Part shown: piece after piece, positions 54,701-63,525 of the stretch | How the letters are laid out: every line of letters starts with the position of its first letter | How positions within the stretch are numbered: position 1 is the first letter of the stretch | NCBI GenBank assembly: GCA_029977705.1 | Contig: JAPOKJ010000005.1 | Coordinates: 37,282 to 101,281 of the forward strand | Source of the DNA: Burkholderiales bacterium | Lineage (GTDB): Bacteria > Pseudomonadota > Gammaproteobacteria > Burkholderiales > Burkholderiaceae_E | Reading direction: 5' to 3' | Length of the DNA stretch: 64,000 nucleotides | Notes under the pieces: model-generated | Seen by the model: the letters and a program-made list of their open reading frames with translations, nothing else | Databases searched by the model: none | Told to the model about the DNA's origin: nothing | Made by a program: the position numbers and the translations under genes

Positions 54701-57166
54701 CCGGCGCCCTCCCTCCCTTTGGTGCCCGCCGCGCCGCTTGTGCTGCCTCCGTCGGCGGCCCCTACCGGCCGCCTGGCCAGCGAATTGTCCGAGCAGCGCA
54801 TGGAGCAGCTCGACGAGGATCTGCTGTCGCTGTTCGTCGAGGAGGCGCGCGATTATCTGCCGCAGATCGGCCAGAACCTGCGTGCCATTGCAGCCGACCC
54901 GGCCGACAAGTCGCTGCAGCAGCTGGCCATGCGTCAGCTGCACACCGTCAAGGGGGGGGCCCGCATGGCGGGTGCCATGGTCCTGGGCAACCGTGTCCAT
55001 GACATGGAGACCCGCATCGAATCGGCGATGATCCTGTCGCAGGTGCCCGAGGCGGTCATCACCTCCCTGATCGATGATTACGATGATGTGGTCCAGCTGT
55101 TCGAGGCGATGCAGGTACAGGGCTTCGATGCCCCGGTCCCCGGCGCCACGGCATTGGACCAGGTGATCGATGCCGAACTGATGCAGGTCAGCCAGGAAGG
55201 CGAAGCGTCACCAGAGACCGACATGGCACCAGCCACGGCTGGCCAGGCCGAACCGGCACCGCCAGCACTGAGTTCCCTGGGCAGCACGCGTACGGCACCA
55301 GCGGCTGCACCGGCACCGACAGCGCAGGCCAGCATCCGCGTCCGTGCCGACCTGCTCGACAGCGTGGTCAACGAGGCCGGCGAGGTGGCGATCGTCCGCT
55401 CGCGTACTGAAAACGCCATGAGCAGCCTGCGCCAGAGCATCTCCGACCTGAATGAGAACGTGGCCCGCCTGCGCGCCCAGTTGCGCGAGATCGAGATCCA
55501 GGCCGAGGTGCAGATGCAGGCGCAGATCGCGCAGGCCCGCGAATCGGACAACTTCGACCCGCTGGAGCAGGACCGCTATACCCGCTTCCAGGAGCTGACC
55601 CGCATGCTGGCCGAGTCTGTCAATGACGTGGCCACGGTTCAGCACAATATCAACCGGACCATCGATACCGCAGGTCAGGACCTGACCCGCCAGGGCCAGT
55701 TGATGCGCGAGCTGCAGCAGAACCTGATGCGCATGCGGATGGTGGCCTTCGGCTCGATCAGTGAACGCTTGTACCGCGTGGTGCGTCAGACGGCCAAGGA
55801 ACTGGGCAAGCGTGTCAGCCTCGACATCCGCGGCAGCGGCACCGAGCTGGATCGCAATGTGCTCGAGCGCATGGCTGGTCCGGTCGAGCACCTGCTGCGC
55901 AATGCCATTGCCCATGGGGTCGAGGGCCCCGAGGCGCGCCTGTCCGCTGGCAAGTCCGAGACGGGCGAGCTGATGGTCAATGTCCGCCAGGATGGCAACG
56001 AGGTCGTGCTCGCGTTTCGTGATGATGGGGCCGGCTTGAACCTGCCCCGCATCCGGGCCAAGGCGATCGAGCGCGGCCTGATGTCCGAATTCGATGAGTT
56101 GTCCGACTCGGCGCTCGGCGAAATGATCTTCATGCCGGGATTCTCGACCGCTGAATCCGTCAACCAGATTGCCGGCCGCGGCGTCGGCATGGATGTCGTG
56201 CTGACTGAGGTGCAGAGCCTGGGCGGCCGCATCGAGACCCACTCCGATCCGGGCAAGGGTACGGAATTCACCATTTACCTGCCGCTGACGCTAGCCGTGA
56301 CCCAGGTTGTCCTGGTACGGGTGGGCGAGCACCGTTTCGCCATCCCGTCGGGCTCGGTCGAGCAGGTGCTGCCGCTCAAGCCGCAGCCGCTGGTTGCAGC
56401 CTATGAGGCGCAAGGGGTTCAGTGGCAGGACCAGAAAGTGCCCCTGCAGTATTTCGGTACCCTGCTCGAGCTCAGCGGTGTGTCACCGGAGGCCCAGCAT
56501 TACTCGCCGGTGCTGATCGCCCGTGCCGGCCAGCATCGCGTCGCCATCCATGTCGATGAAGTGCTGGGCAACGAAGAGGTGGTGGTCAAGAACGTTGGTC
56601 AGCAGGTCGCGCGTGTACCCGGCATTGCCGGTGCCACCGTGCTCGGCGATGGCCAGATCGTGCTGATCGTCAATCCGGTGACCCTGGCCCAGCGCCAGGA
56701 TCGCATGATGGGCATCCAGGTGATGGGTGACTTCGGCGCGCTCACGCAACCGGGCACGCAGATCGATACGCCGCCCTCGGTGCTGGTGGTTGACGATTCC
56801 CTGACCGTGCGCAAGGTGACCCAGCGCCTGCTCAAGCGCGAGGGTTACGACGTGATCCTGGCCAAGGATGGGGTCGATGCGCTCAAGCAGATGCAGGACC
56901 GGATCCCCGACGTGGTCCTCAGTGACATCGAGATGCCGCGCATGGATGGCTTCGATCTTGTGCGCAACATCCGCGGTGACTCGCGACTGGCCCACCTGCC
57001 GGTGGTGATGATCAGCTCGCGTACCGCCGACAAGCATCAGAACTATGCGCGTTCTCTCGGGGTCAGCGCCTTCCTCGGCAAGCCTTACTCCGAGGAGACC
57101 CTGCTCGGTCTGCTCAAGGACTACACCGGCGACCATCGCGCCCGCAAGCAGGCAGCCCTGGCCTGA
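51755..57166 (+). CDS. chpA: ChpA-type hybrid histidine kinase of the Pil-Chp system
   Basis: A 1803-residue CheA-like kinase. The first 600 residues are FimL/Hpt-like without canonical phospho-His motifs. Three Hpt domains with intact His follow: H677 (HTLKGSSRM), H871 (AHSLKGSASV) and H1063 (LHTVKGGARM), separated by Ala/Pro/Glu-Val linkers. The CheA core has a dimer/coiled-coil part, N-box at about 1383 (NAIAHGVEG), then G boxes and a CheW domain (about 1520-1660). It ends in a receiver domain (from about 1675, D1724 in VVLSDIEMPRMDG). Pseudomonas ChpA has more Xpt domains. Confidence 0.95.
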   Translation: MADRPPKDQLMNMHNAVSASGRAQPQIASPRQALDAAARSSAQWCFPEVKGAFEQVALSLEQYAASQPRDESLFARAAGQLHQGLGALRVMSLAGIDVFADALERVFSSAVETPIAWTPDQVLETRHALMALTEYLDDLIDGLPEEPLLLFPYYKSLQTLSGQARLHPADLFVVPQEARLMPALLDPRPLSADEKTRLRVTYEAGLLKTLRAGVNADLASELGTVLERVAQSPEGLGHYSFWRAAAAVFQAVAESSLAVDLYVKRLVARLNAQLKETLAGGRTINEALYREVLFSLAMARNCSDRVEPVRNAFLLEGSIPEDFENSRFGLYDADAERCASEVIPAIKEAWDLVSQKKHGAIQQYLELVEAFHSAASLLGPALTDLGTTWVQVGRAIESRPVALTEALAVEMATSVLFAESLFWARLKRATAMASRCGEMVDRLQAAYAGKPLQEMPHWLSQLSREAQERSTMSAFIHEAKAGVRQAEEGVDLYLRSLKDKSRLPEAGASLAQIAGALLLLGQDVPSQAARHLSDSVLRLVKADRPPEMAEQERLATSMGALSLFVNGLAQNLDQRFEFDPQTGFFRLVEDSASDDAAVVQVVIEAALPAAAEPVADPVPPLQELPAAPVMSEDDRELREIFEMEALEVLEGIGEAAAALAAAPEDASQMTVVRRGFHTLKGSSRMVQLNDFGEAAWAMEQLLNQFLADGTRAHAGFLELIGRARQQFAVWIEALQADPFHVIDPAPMVDEAQAMRDGKLATPAFTAPALPVVAEAEPVAVPEPVVEPEPVAQAEPVAASEPVAVLLPEPLPALVPAPPENEVIIGDRRIGRQLFNIFIEEGHGILALLGEDLADWRNASRAASEPAARSAHSLKGSASVVGLTQVHLIAERLEQFMLLTQREHLPALAEELDQYAQVLASLREAISRFSQEQEPQDQTHALSLAQALYEQGAARVHRQSQPVAAEPMQAEGIAQDAVVATAAPAPSLPLVPAAPLVLPPSAAPTGRLASELSEQRMEQLDEDLLSLFVEEARDYLPQIGQNLRAIAADPADKSLQQLAMRQLHTVKGGARMAGAMVLGNRVHDMETRIESAMILSQVPEAVITSLIDDYDDVVQLFEAMQVQGFDAPVPGATALDQVIDAELMQVSQEGEASPETDMAPATAGQAEPAPPALSSLGSTRTAPAAAPAPTAQASIRVRADLLDSVVNEAGEVAIVRSRTENAMSSLRQSISDLNENVARLRAQLREIEIQAEVQMQAQIAQARESDNFDPLEQDRYTRFQELTRMLAESVNDVATVQHNINRTIDTAGQDLTRQGQLMRELQQNLMRMRMVAFGSISERLYRVVRQTAKELGKRVSLDIRGSGTELDRNVLERMAGPVEHLLRNAIAHGVEGPEARLSAGKSETGELMVNVRQDGNEVVLAFRDDGAGLNLPRIRAKAIERGLMSEFDELSDSALGEMIFMPGFSTAESVNQIAGRGVGMDVVLTEVQSLGGRIETHSDPGKGTEFTIYLPLTLAVTQVVLVRVGEHRFAIPSGSVEQVLPLKPQPLVAAYEAQGVQWQDQKVPLQYFGTLLELSGVSPEAQHYSPVLIARAGQHRVAIHVDEVLGNEEVVVKNVGQQVARVPGIAGATVLGDGQIVLIVNPVTLAQRQDRMMGIQVMGDFGALTQPGTQIDTPPSVLVVDDSLTVRKVTQRLLKREGYDVILAKDGVDALKQMQDRIPDVVLSDIEMPRMDGFDLVRNIRGDSRLAHLPVVMISSRTADKHQNYARSLGVSAFLGKPYSEETLLGLLKDYTGDHRARKQAALA

Positions 57167-57207
57167 GCCCCTGCGCCTGCGCGACAGGTTGTGCGGACCT
57201 TCCCCAG

Positions 57208-58686
57208 CTAGCGCACGACCTGGTAGCGCGCCAGGGTGTCCTGGCGGGCCTGCGCATGATCGACCACCGGCAACGGGTAATCCTTGCCCAGGGTCAGTCC
57301 TGCGGCCTGCAGGGCCAGTCCGCCCGCCAGCCAGGGCGCATGCACGAGCTTGGCCGGCAGCGCCTCCAGCTGTGGCAGATAGCGCTTGATGAATCGGCCC
57401 TGCGGATCAAACCGCTCGCTTTGGGAAACCGGATTGAAGATCCTGAAATAGGGCTGGGCATCGCATCCGCTGGAGGCCGCCCACTGCCAGCCACCATTGT
57501 TGGCCGCCAGGTCGAAATCGAGCAACTGGCGCGCAAACCAGGCCTCGCCGCTGCGCCAGTCGATGCCCAGGTCCTTGGTCAGGAATGAGGCCACCACCAT
57601 GCGCAGGCGGTTGTGCATGTAGCCGGTCTGGTTCAATTGCAGCATGGCGGCATCGACCAGCGGGTAGCCGGTGCGCCCCTCGCAGAAGGCCTGCAACAGG
57701 GCCTCATCACGAACCCACTGGATGCGGTCATAGGCCGGCTTGAAGGCCTGCGAAACCACGCGCGGATGATGATGCAGGATCTGGAAATAGAAGTCGCGCC
57801 AGATCAGCTCGCTCAGCCAAACCTGGGCACCCGCGCTGTCGGCCGGACGGGTCTGCTGAACGCGGAGTGCCAGACGCACTGCCTGACGGATCGACAGGGT
57901 GCCAAAGCGCATGTGCGCCGACAGGTAGGAGGGGCCCTTGATCGCCGGATAGTCGCGCGCCTGGCCATACTGGCCGATACGGGTCTCGAAATCATCGAGC
58001 AGGGCGCGGGCCCCGGAGACGCCGGTACGAACGCCGATCGGGGCCAGCAGGCCGGATGCGAAGCCCAGGTCGGCCAGGCTCGGCATCTCCGGCAGGCCCG
58101 CCTTGCGCGCCACACTGGCCGGCAGGCAGCGACCCGCCAGGTCCACGACCTGCTCGGCATGGTCCCGTGCCGACAGGCGCTTGAGCCAGGCATTCTTGTA
58201 GGGCGTGAACACCGAGAAGGGCGTACCGGATGCGGTCATCACCTCCGAGCGTGCAAAGATGACCTGGTCCTTCAGCGCCTCGAAGCCGATGCCGTCCGCA
58301 GCCAGGGCCTCAGCCACTGCCTGGTCTCGCGCAAGCGCTGCCGGTTCGTAGTCCTCGTGGGTCAGCACCGTGCGGGCACCCAGTTGCCGCGCCAGGGCCG
58401 GCACGGCTGCGCGGGCACTGCCGTGCAGCACCCATAGCCGGCCGCCGGCGGCCTGCAGGCCGGCATCGACCTCCTGCAGCGCCGCCCAGATGAATTCGAC
58501 GCGCCGGTCGCGGCGATCGGGCAGGGCATCGAGGATGTCCGTGTCAAAGACAAAGACCGGCTGGATGCGGCCCGGCAGGGCCAGTGCCCGCGCCAGTGCC
58601 GTGTGGTCATGCAGGCGCAGGTCGCGCCGCAGCCAGACCAGCGTCAGCGGTTCGCCGGTTCCATCGCGCAGGGTGCTTTCAGTCAT
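57208..58686 (-). CDS. phrB: Deoxyribodipyrimidine photolyase
   Basis: FAD-dependent, light-driven repair of cyclobutane pyrimidine dimers. The 492-residue protein has the antenna (photolyase N-terminal) domain opening LVWLRRDLRLHDHTALARA and the FAD domain with WLSELIWRDFYFQILHHHP, GRTGYPLVDAAMLQLNQTGYMHNRLRMVVASFL and NNGGWQWAASSGCDAQPYFRIFNP. This is the class I CPD type. It converges on chpA 41 bases away. Confidence 0.95.
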   Translation of the reverse strand: MTESTLRDGTGEPLTLVWLRRDLRLHDHTALARALALPGRIQPVFVFDTDILDALPDRRDRRVEFIWAALQEVDAGLQAAGGRLWVLHGSARAAVPALARQLGARTVLTHEDYEPAALARDQAVAEALAADGIGFEALKDQVIFARSEVMTASGTPFSVFTPYKNAWLKRLSARDHAEQVVDLAGRCLPASVARKAGLPEMPSLADLGFASGLLAPIGVRTGVSGARALLDDFETRIGQYGQARDYPAIKGPSYLSAHMRFGTLSIRQAVRLALRVQQTRPADSAGAQVWLSELIWRDFYFQILHHHPRVVSQAFKPAYDRIQWVRDEALLQAFCEGRTGYPLVDAAMLQLNQTGYMHNRLRMVVASFLTKDLGIDWRSGEAWFARQLLDFDLAANNGGWQWAASSGCDAQPYFRIFNPVSQSERFDPQGRFIKRYLPQLEALPAKLVHAPWLAGGLALQAAGLTLGKDYPLPVVDHAQARQDTLARYQVVR

Positions 58687-58788
58687 GGGTGTCGTGAAAA
58701 GGGGGGCAGGGCAGGGGACGGCGCGCCCCCTGGTTCAGGGCTCGAGCGCAGGCCGCGGGTGCCATTTTCCTCCGTCCCGCAGTACCCT

Positions 58789-58794
58789 TACAAT
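58789..58794 (+). promoter_or_regulatory. -10 box of the yqgE-ruvX-pyr run
   Basis: TACAAT (five of six) 22 bases before ATG 58817; the -35 region is poor. No attenuator-like hairpin with T tract is seen before the pyr genes. Confidence 0.4.
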
Positions 58795-58816
58795 GCGGAC
58801 AGGAAGGCAGCCCAGC

Positions 58817-59428
58817 ATGACCGAACATTCTCCCCGGCACGACAGCGACGCTTCGCCCGATGGCGCATCGATCAATCTGTCGTGCCATTTCCTGATTGCG
58901 ATGCCGACCCTTCAGGATGATCACTTCAACGGCACCGTCGTGTACCTGGCCGAGCACTCGCCCCGTGGCGCGCTCGGTGTGATCATCAACCGGCCGCTCA
59001 ACCTGACTATGGCCGAGGTCTTCGAGCGCATCGGCCTGAGCCTTCAGGGCGCGGACCTGGGCCGTCAGGCCGTGCTGCAAGGCGGGCCGGTGCAAAGCGA
59101 TCGCGGCTTCGTGTTGCACATGCCCAAGGGCGAGTGGACCTCCACCCTGTCGCCGCCCGCGGGCGACATCCACCTGACCTCCTCCAAGGATGTCCTGGAG
59201 GCCTGCGCGCAGGGGCGTGGTCCCGACAAGATGCTGCTGGCCCTGGGCTGCTCCTCGTGGTCGGGGGGGCAACTGGAAAGCGAGCTCGCCCGCAATGCCT
59301 GGCTCACCGTGCCGGCACGCGCCGACATCGTCTTCGACGTGCCGGTCCATGAACGCTACCAGCGGGCGGTGGGGACCCTGGGCTTTGCCATCGACAGCTT
59401 CCTGTCTCCGGAAGCGGGGCATGCCTGA
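58817..59428 (+). CDS. YqgE/AlgH family protein
   Basis: A 203-residue conserved protein of unknown biochemical function. Hallmarks: LSCHFLIAMPTLQDDHFNGTVVYLAEHSPRGALGVIINRP, VLQGGPVQSDRGFVLH, and ALGCSSWSGGQLESELARNAWLT. The yqgE-ruvX pairing is nearly universal in proteobacteria. The stop overlaps the ruvX start by one base (TGATG). Confidence 0.95.
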   Translation: MTEHSPRHDSDASPDGASINLSCHFLIAMPTLQDDHFNGTVVYLAEHSPRGALGVIINRPLNLTMAEVFERIGLSLQGADLGRQAVLQGGPVQSDRGFVLHMPKGEWTSTLSPPAGDIHLTSSKDVLEACAQGRGPDKMLLALGCSSWSGGQLESELARNAWLTVPARADIVFDVPVHERYQRAVGTLGFAIDSFLSPEAGHA

Positions 59429-59916
59429 TGGCGGGTCCGGCCGCCGATCAGACCTGCATGGCCTTTGATGTCGGGCGTCTGAAAACCGGGGTGGCCGTGG
59501 GCAATGCCCGCACCCGCGGGGCCCAGCCCCTGACCATCATCCGCACCAGTGATCCCCAGACCCGCCTGGTCCAGGTGGCCCGTCTGGTCGAGGAGTGGCG
59601 CCCGGATGGCTTTGTCGTCGGACTGCCCAGCCATCCCGATGGCAAGCCCCTGCCCAATACCGCCACCTGCCGTGCCTTTGCCAAGTCCCTGCGGGAGCGC
59701 TTTGGCCGGCCGGTGGCCTTCGTCGATGAGCGCCTGTCCACACATGAGGCAGCGGCCCTGATGCGCGAGCGTGACCAGGCCAGCGGGCGCCGCGCGGGCG
59801 GCCAGCGTCGCCCGGACGATGATGATGCCGAGGCCGCCGCCGTAATCCTGCGACAATACTGGTCCGAACAGGCCCTCGCACCGGATCCGGACCCACCGCC
59901 CACCGCCACGCCATGA
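59428..59916 (+). CDS. ruvX: Holliday junction resolvase-like protein RuvX (YqgF)
   Basis: RNase H-fold nuclease family, needed for 16S rRNA 5' processing in E. coli and resembling RuvC. The 162-residue protein shows MAFDVGRLKTGVAVGNART with the first Asp, the VVGLPSHPDGKPLPNTATCRAFA segment and VDERLSTHEAA; the final active-site Asp falls in DDDDAEAAAVIL. Its end overlaps pyrR by four bases. Confidence 0.95.
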   Translation: MAGPAADQTCMAFDVGRLKTGVAVGNARTRGAQPLTIIRTSDPQTRLVQVARLVEEWRPDGFVVGLPSHPDGKPLPNTATCRAFAKSLRERFGRPVAFVDERLSTHEAAALMRERDQASGRRAGGQRRPDDDDAEAAAVILRQYWSEQALAPDPDPPPTATP

Positions 59917-60443
59917 GCTCCCCCACCGCCCCCACGCTTCCCGTCATCGAGGATGTCTATGCCCGCCTGCTCGAGCAGGTGCGCCAGCTGCTTGCACGCA
60001 AGCCTGCCCTGTGCATCGTCGGAATCCACAGTGGCGGTGCCTGGGTGGCCGAGCGCCTGCATGCCGACCTTGGCATGGCCAGCCCGATGGGGGCGCTGTC
60101 CTCGGCCTTTCACCGCGACGACTATGGGCGCCGCGGCCTGCCCGCCGAAATGAAATCGACCAGCCTGCCCTTCGAGGTGGCCGGCGCCGACCTGCTGCTC
60201 GTCGATGACATCCTGTTCACCGGGCGCACCGTGCGTGCCGCCCTCAACGAACTGTTCGATTACGGCCGGCCGGCCAGCGTCGAGTTGGCGGTCCTGCTCG
60301 ATCGGGGAGGGCGCCAGTTGCCGATCGAGGCCCAGTATGTGGGCGCGGTCCATCCGTTGCCCGCCGACATGAATTTCATCCTGGAGCGAAACCCGCAGGG
60401 GCGTTTCCTCCTGAGCCTGGAGGGAGGCAGCCAAGGTGCCTGA
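59913..60443 (+). CDS. pyrR: PyrR-type uracil phosphoribosyltransferase
   Basis: A 176-residue type I PRTase of the PyrR family. The PRPP loop is [43 protein letters not shown] and [10 protein letters not shown] are also typical. In Bacilli PyrR is an RNA-binding attenuation protein, but many proteobacterial PyrRs sit in pyr operons without recognisable binding loops, and none is evident here. Overlaps ruvX and pyrB at its ends. Confidence 0.92.
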   Translation: MSSPTAPTLPVIEDVYARLLEQVRQLLARKPALCIVGIHSGGAWVAERLHADLGMASPMGALSSAFHRDDYGRRGLPAEMKSTSLPFEVAGADLLLVDDILFTGRTVRAALNELFDYGRPASVELAVLLDRGGRQLPIEAQYVGAVHPLPADMNFILERNPQGRFLLSLEGGSQGA

Positions 60444-61389
60444 GCGACATCCGCAACTGAACGCGCATGGCGAACTTCGCCATCTGCTGACCACCGAGGG
60501 ACTGCCCCGGGCGCTCATCCACCGCATCCTTGATACTGCGGCCGGCTTTGTCGGCGTGGCCGACAAGGACATCAAGAAGGTTCCCTTGCTGCGTGGCAAG
60601 TCGGTCTTCAACCTGTTCTTCGAAAATTCGACCCGCACCCGCACCACTTTCGAGATCGCGGCCAAGCGCCTGTCGGCCGACGTCGTCAACCTGAACGTCA
60701 ATGTGTCCTCGACCGCCAAGGGCGAGTCCCTGCTCGACACCATCGACAACCTGGCGGCGATGGCCGCCGACATCTTCGTCGTGCGCCATGCCAGTTCCGG
60801 GGCGCCGTTCCAGATCGCCCAGCACGTCGGGCCCAACCTGCATGTCATCAACGCGGGGGATGGACGCCATGCGCATCCGACCCAGGCCCTGCTCGACATG
60901 TACACCATCCGCCACTTCAAGAAAGACTTCACGCAGTTGCGCGTGGCGATCGTCGGAGACATCCTGCACTCGCGGGTGGCACGCTCGAACATTCACGCGC
61001 TGACCACCCTGGGGGTACCTGAGGTCAGGGCCATCGGTCCCCTGACGCTCCTGCCCTCGGGCCTGCGCGAGATGGGGGTTCGCGTCTACACCAGTCTCGA
61101 GGAAGGTCTGAAGGATGTTGATGTGGTGATCACCCTGCGCCTGCAAAACGAGCGCATGCGCGGCGCCTTGCTGCCCTCGGCCCAGGAGTACTACAAGTAC
61201 TACGGACTGAGCCCCGAAAAACTGGCCCTGGCCAAGCCCGATGCCATCGTGATGCATCCGGGCCCGATGAACCGGGGCGTCGAGATCGACTCGGCGGTGG
61301 CCGATGGTCCGCAGTCGGTGATCCTGTCCCAGGTCACCTTCGGCATTGCCGTGCGCATGGCCGTGATGAGCATGGTGGCTTCATCATGA
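60436..61389 (+). CDS. pyrB: Aspartate carbamoyltransferase catalytic chain
   Basis: First committed pyrimidine step. The 317-residue protein starts at GTG 60436 and has [19 protein letters not shown] (carbamoyl phosphate site), [25 protein letters not shown], and [14 protein letters not shown] near the C-terminus. It overlaps pyrR by eight bases and the pyrC' gene by four. Together with an inactive dihydroorotase-like partner it should form the class A dodecameric ATCase known from Pseudomonas. Confidence 0.97.
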   Translation: MPERHPQLNAHGELRHLLTTEGLPRALIHRILDTAAGFVGVADKDIKKVPLLRGKSVFNLFFENSTRTRTTFEIAAKRLSADVVNLNVNVSSTAKGESLLDTIDNLAAMAADIFVVRHASSGAPFQIAQHVGPNLHVINAGDGRHAHPTQALLDMYTIRHFKKDFTQLRVAIVGDILHSRVARSNIHALTTLGVPEVRAIGPLTLLPSGLREMGVRVYTSLEEGLKDVDVVITLRLQNERMRGALLPSAQEYYKYYGLSPEKLALAKPDAIVMHPGPMNRGVEIDSAVADGPQSVILSQVTFGIAVRMAVMSMVASS

Positions 61390-62702
61390 GCGACGCCAGA
61401 CAAGCCCTGTGGATTCGTGGTGGCCGGGTGCTCGACCCGGCGAGCGGCCGCGACGAGACCACCGATGTGCTCGTGGCCGGGGGCCATATCGCCCATATCG
61501 GCCCGCTCGACGAGATCACGGCGCGGGCGCTTGCCGGTGCGCCGGTGCAGGTGCTCGAGGCGGCCGGCTGCTGGGTCACGCCGGGCCTGGTGGATCTGGC
61601 CGCGCGCCTGCGCGAGCCGGGTTATGAATACAAGGCCACCCTCGAGTCCGAAATGAAGGCGGCACTGGCCGGCGGCATCACCTCGCTGTGCTGCCCGCCC
61701 GATACCGATCCGCCACTCGATGAACCGGGTCTGGTCGAGATGCTCAAGCACCGCGCACGCACGCTGGATCAGGCGCGCCTGTATCCGCTGGGGGCACTCA
61801 CGGCCGGCCTGAAGGGCGAGGTTATCACCGAGATGGCCGAACTCGCCGAGGCCGGCTGTGTCGGCTTCTCGCATGCCCTCACCCCCCTGCACGATGCCCA
61901 GGTGCTGGTACGGGCCATGCAGTACGCCCGCACCTTCGATTTCACGCTCTGGCTCTATCCCCAGGATCCCGCGCTGGCCCGGGGTGGCGTCGCCCATGCC
62001 GGTGCCGTGGCGGGCCGTCTGGGCCTGCCAGGCGTGTCGGTCATGGCCGAGACCGTCGCCCTGTTCACCATCTTCGAGGCCATGCGCGCGACCGGTTGCC
62101 GGGTACACCTGTGCCGCCTGTCCAGTGCCAAGGGCGTCGAGATGCTGCGCGCCGCAAAGGCCGAAGGCCTGCCTGTCAGCGCCGATGTTGCTGTCCATCA
62201 TCTGCACCTGACCGACATGGATATCGGCTATTTCGATGCCAACCTGCGCGTCGATCCGCCGTTTCGCTCCCAGCGCGACCGCGAGGCATTGGCTGCAGCC
62301 CTGGCCGATGGCACCATCGATGCGGTCTGCTCCGATCACACCCCGGTCGAGGACGACGGCAAGCTGCTGCCCTTCGCAGAGGCGGAACCAGGCGTCACTG
62401 CGCTCGAGTTGCTGCTCTCGCTCAGCCTCAAATGGGCCGACCGCGAAGCCGTTGCGCCCCTGACCCTGTTGCGCCGCCTGACCAGTGCCCCCGCCCAGAT
62501 ACTCGGCATGGCAGAAGTGGCCGGACAGCTTCGCGAAGGCGCGGTGGCCGACCTGGCCCTGATCGATCCGCAGCGCCACTGGGTTTGCGAGCCCAAGGCC
62601 TTGTTCAGCCAGGGGCGCCACACCCCCTTCAATGGCTATGAGCTGAAAGGGCGCGCACTGCACACCCTGGTGGGCGGTCGAATCGCCCACTCGCTGGCCT
62701 GA
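61386..62702 (+). CDS. pyrX: Dihydroorotase-like protein PyrC' lacking metal ligands
   Basis: A 438-residue amidohydrolase-fold protein. In active dihydroorotases the first metal site is DLHVHLREPG; here it reads [10 protein letters not shown], so both His are lost. The later HVS motif is HLCRLSS, also without the His ligand. [13 protein letters not shown] keeps the Asp-His pair. This is the profile of the non-catalytic PyrC' that supports PyrB assembly in Pseudomonas and relatives. An active pyrC must lie elsewhere. Confidence 0.92.
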   Translation: MSDARQALWIRGGRVLDPASGRDETTDVLVAGGHIAHIGPLDEITARALAGAPVQVLEAAGCWVTPGLVDLAARLREPGYEYKATLESEMKAALAGGITSLCCPPDTDPPLDEPGLVEMLKHRARTLDQARLYPLGALTAGLKGEVITEMAELAEAGCVGFSHALTPLHDAQVLVRAMQYARTFDFTLWLYPQDPALARGGVAHAGAVAGRLGLPGVSVMAETVALFTIFEAMRATGCRVHLCRLSSAKGVEMLRAAKAEGLPVSADVAVHHLHLTDMDIGYFDANLRVDPPFRSQRDREALAAALADGTIDAVCSDHTPVEDDGKLLPFAEAEPGVTALELLLSLSLKWADREAVAPLTLLRRLTSAPAQILGMAEVAGQLREGAVADLALIDPQRHWVCEPKALFSQGRHTPFNGYELKGRALHTLVGGRIAHSLA

Positions 62703-62736
62703 TCAGGCCGGCCCAGTCAGGCACAGCGTCGGCATC

Positions 62737-63525
62737 ATGGCGGCCCTTCGCAGCCTCTGGCGCCTGATGCTGGTCCTCGTGCTGCTGTTGGCGGGCCTGC
62801 TGATCGAGGTTCTGGTCTTTCCCCTCATCGGCATCCGGCAGCGCGAGACCTGCATCCGTCACTGGTCACTGCTGCTGCTGCGGGCTGTCGGCATCCATGT
62901 CCGGGTCAGCGGCGCCGTGCCCTCCGGGGCCTGCCTGATTGCCGCCAACCATGTGTCCTGGCTCGACATCATGGTGATCAATGCGCAGCGCCCGGCCCAG
63001 TTCGTGGCCAAGTCCGAGATCCGCGACTGGCCCGTCCTGGGGCTGCTGGTAGCGCGAGCCGGCACCCATTTCATCGAGCGGGCCCGTCGCCATGCCGTCC
63101 ATGCCGTGATCCAGGAACTGACCCGGGCGCTGCGGGAAGGCCGCGCCATCGGCGTATTTCCCGAAGGCACCACCAACGACGGGCGCAGCCTCAAGCCCTT
63201 CCATGCCAACCTCCTGCAGGCGGCCCTCGATGCACCGGCGCCGGTCGTCCCCCTGTCGATCCGCTATCAGGATGCGCAGGGCCAGCCCAGTGACGCGATC
63301 GACTACGTGGGCGACATCACCTTTGTCGATTCACTGTGGCGCATCCTGCGGGCCAACCAGTTGCGCGCGCAACTGGAATGGGGCGACGGGATCGTGCCAG
63401 CCGGCACCCGCCATGACCTGGCCCATGCCTGTGAAACCGTGATCAGCCAGACCCTCGGCCTGCCCAGGGCCCGACCACCGGGACCGCCGCGCCGCCTCAG
63501 CGATCCAGATTCGGCACCTGGATGA
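62737..63525 (+). CDS. plsC: 1-Acyl-glycerol-3-phosphate acyltransferase-like protein
   Basis: A 262-residue membrane acyltransferase. An N-terminal membrane helix (about 8-32, LMLVLVLLLAGLLIEVLVFPLIG) precedes the PlsC motifs ANHVSWLD (HxxxxD), FVAKSEIRDWPVLG, and FPEGTTNDG, then VVPLSIRY. The product is phosphatidic acid in most family members; some act in ornithine-lipid synthesis. It overlaps the convergent apaH end by 29 bases. Confidence 0.9.
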   Translation: MAALRSLWRLMLVLVLLLAGLLIEVLVFPLIGIRQRETCIRHWSLLLLRAVGIHVRVSGAVPSGACLIAANHVSWLDIMVINAQRPAQFVAKSEIRDWPVLGLLVARAGTHFIERARRHAVHAVIQELTRALREGRAIGVFPEGTTNDGRSLKPFHANLLQAALDAPAPVVPLSIRYQDAQGQPSDAIDYVGDITFVDSLWRILRANQLRAQLEWGDGIVPAGTRHDLAHACETVISQTLGLPRARPPGPPRRLSDPDSAPG

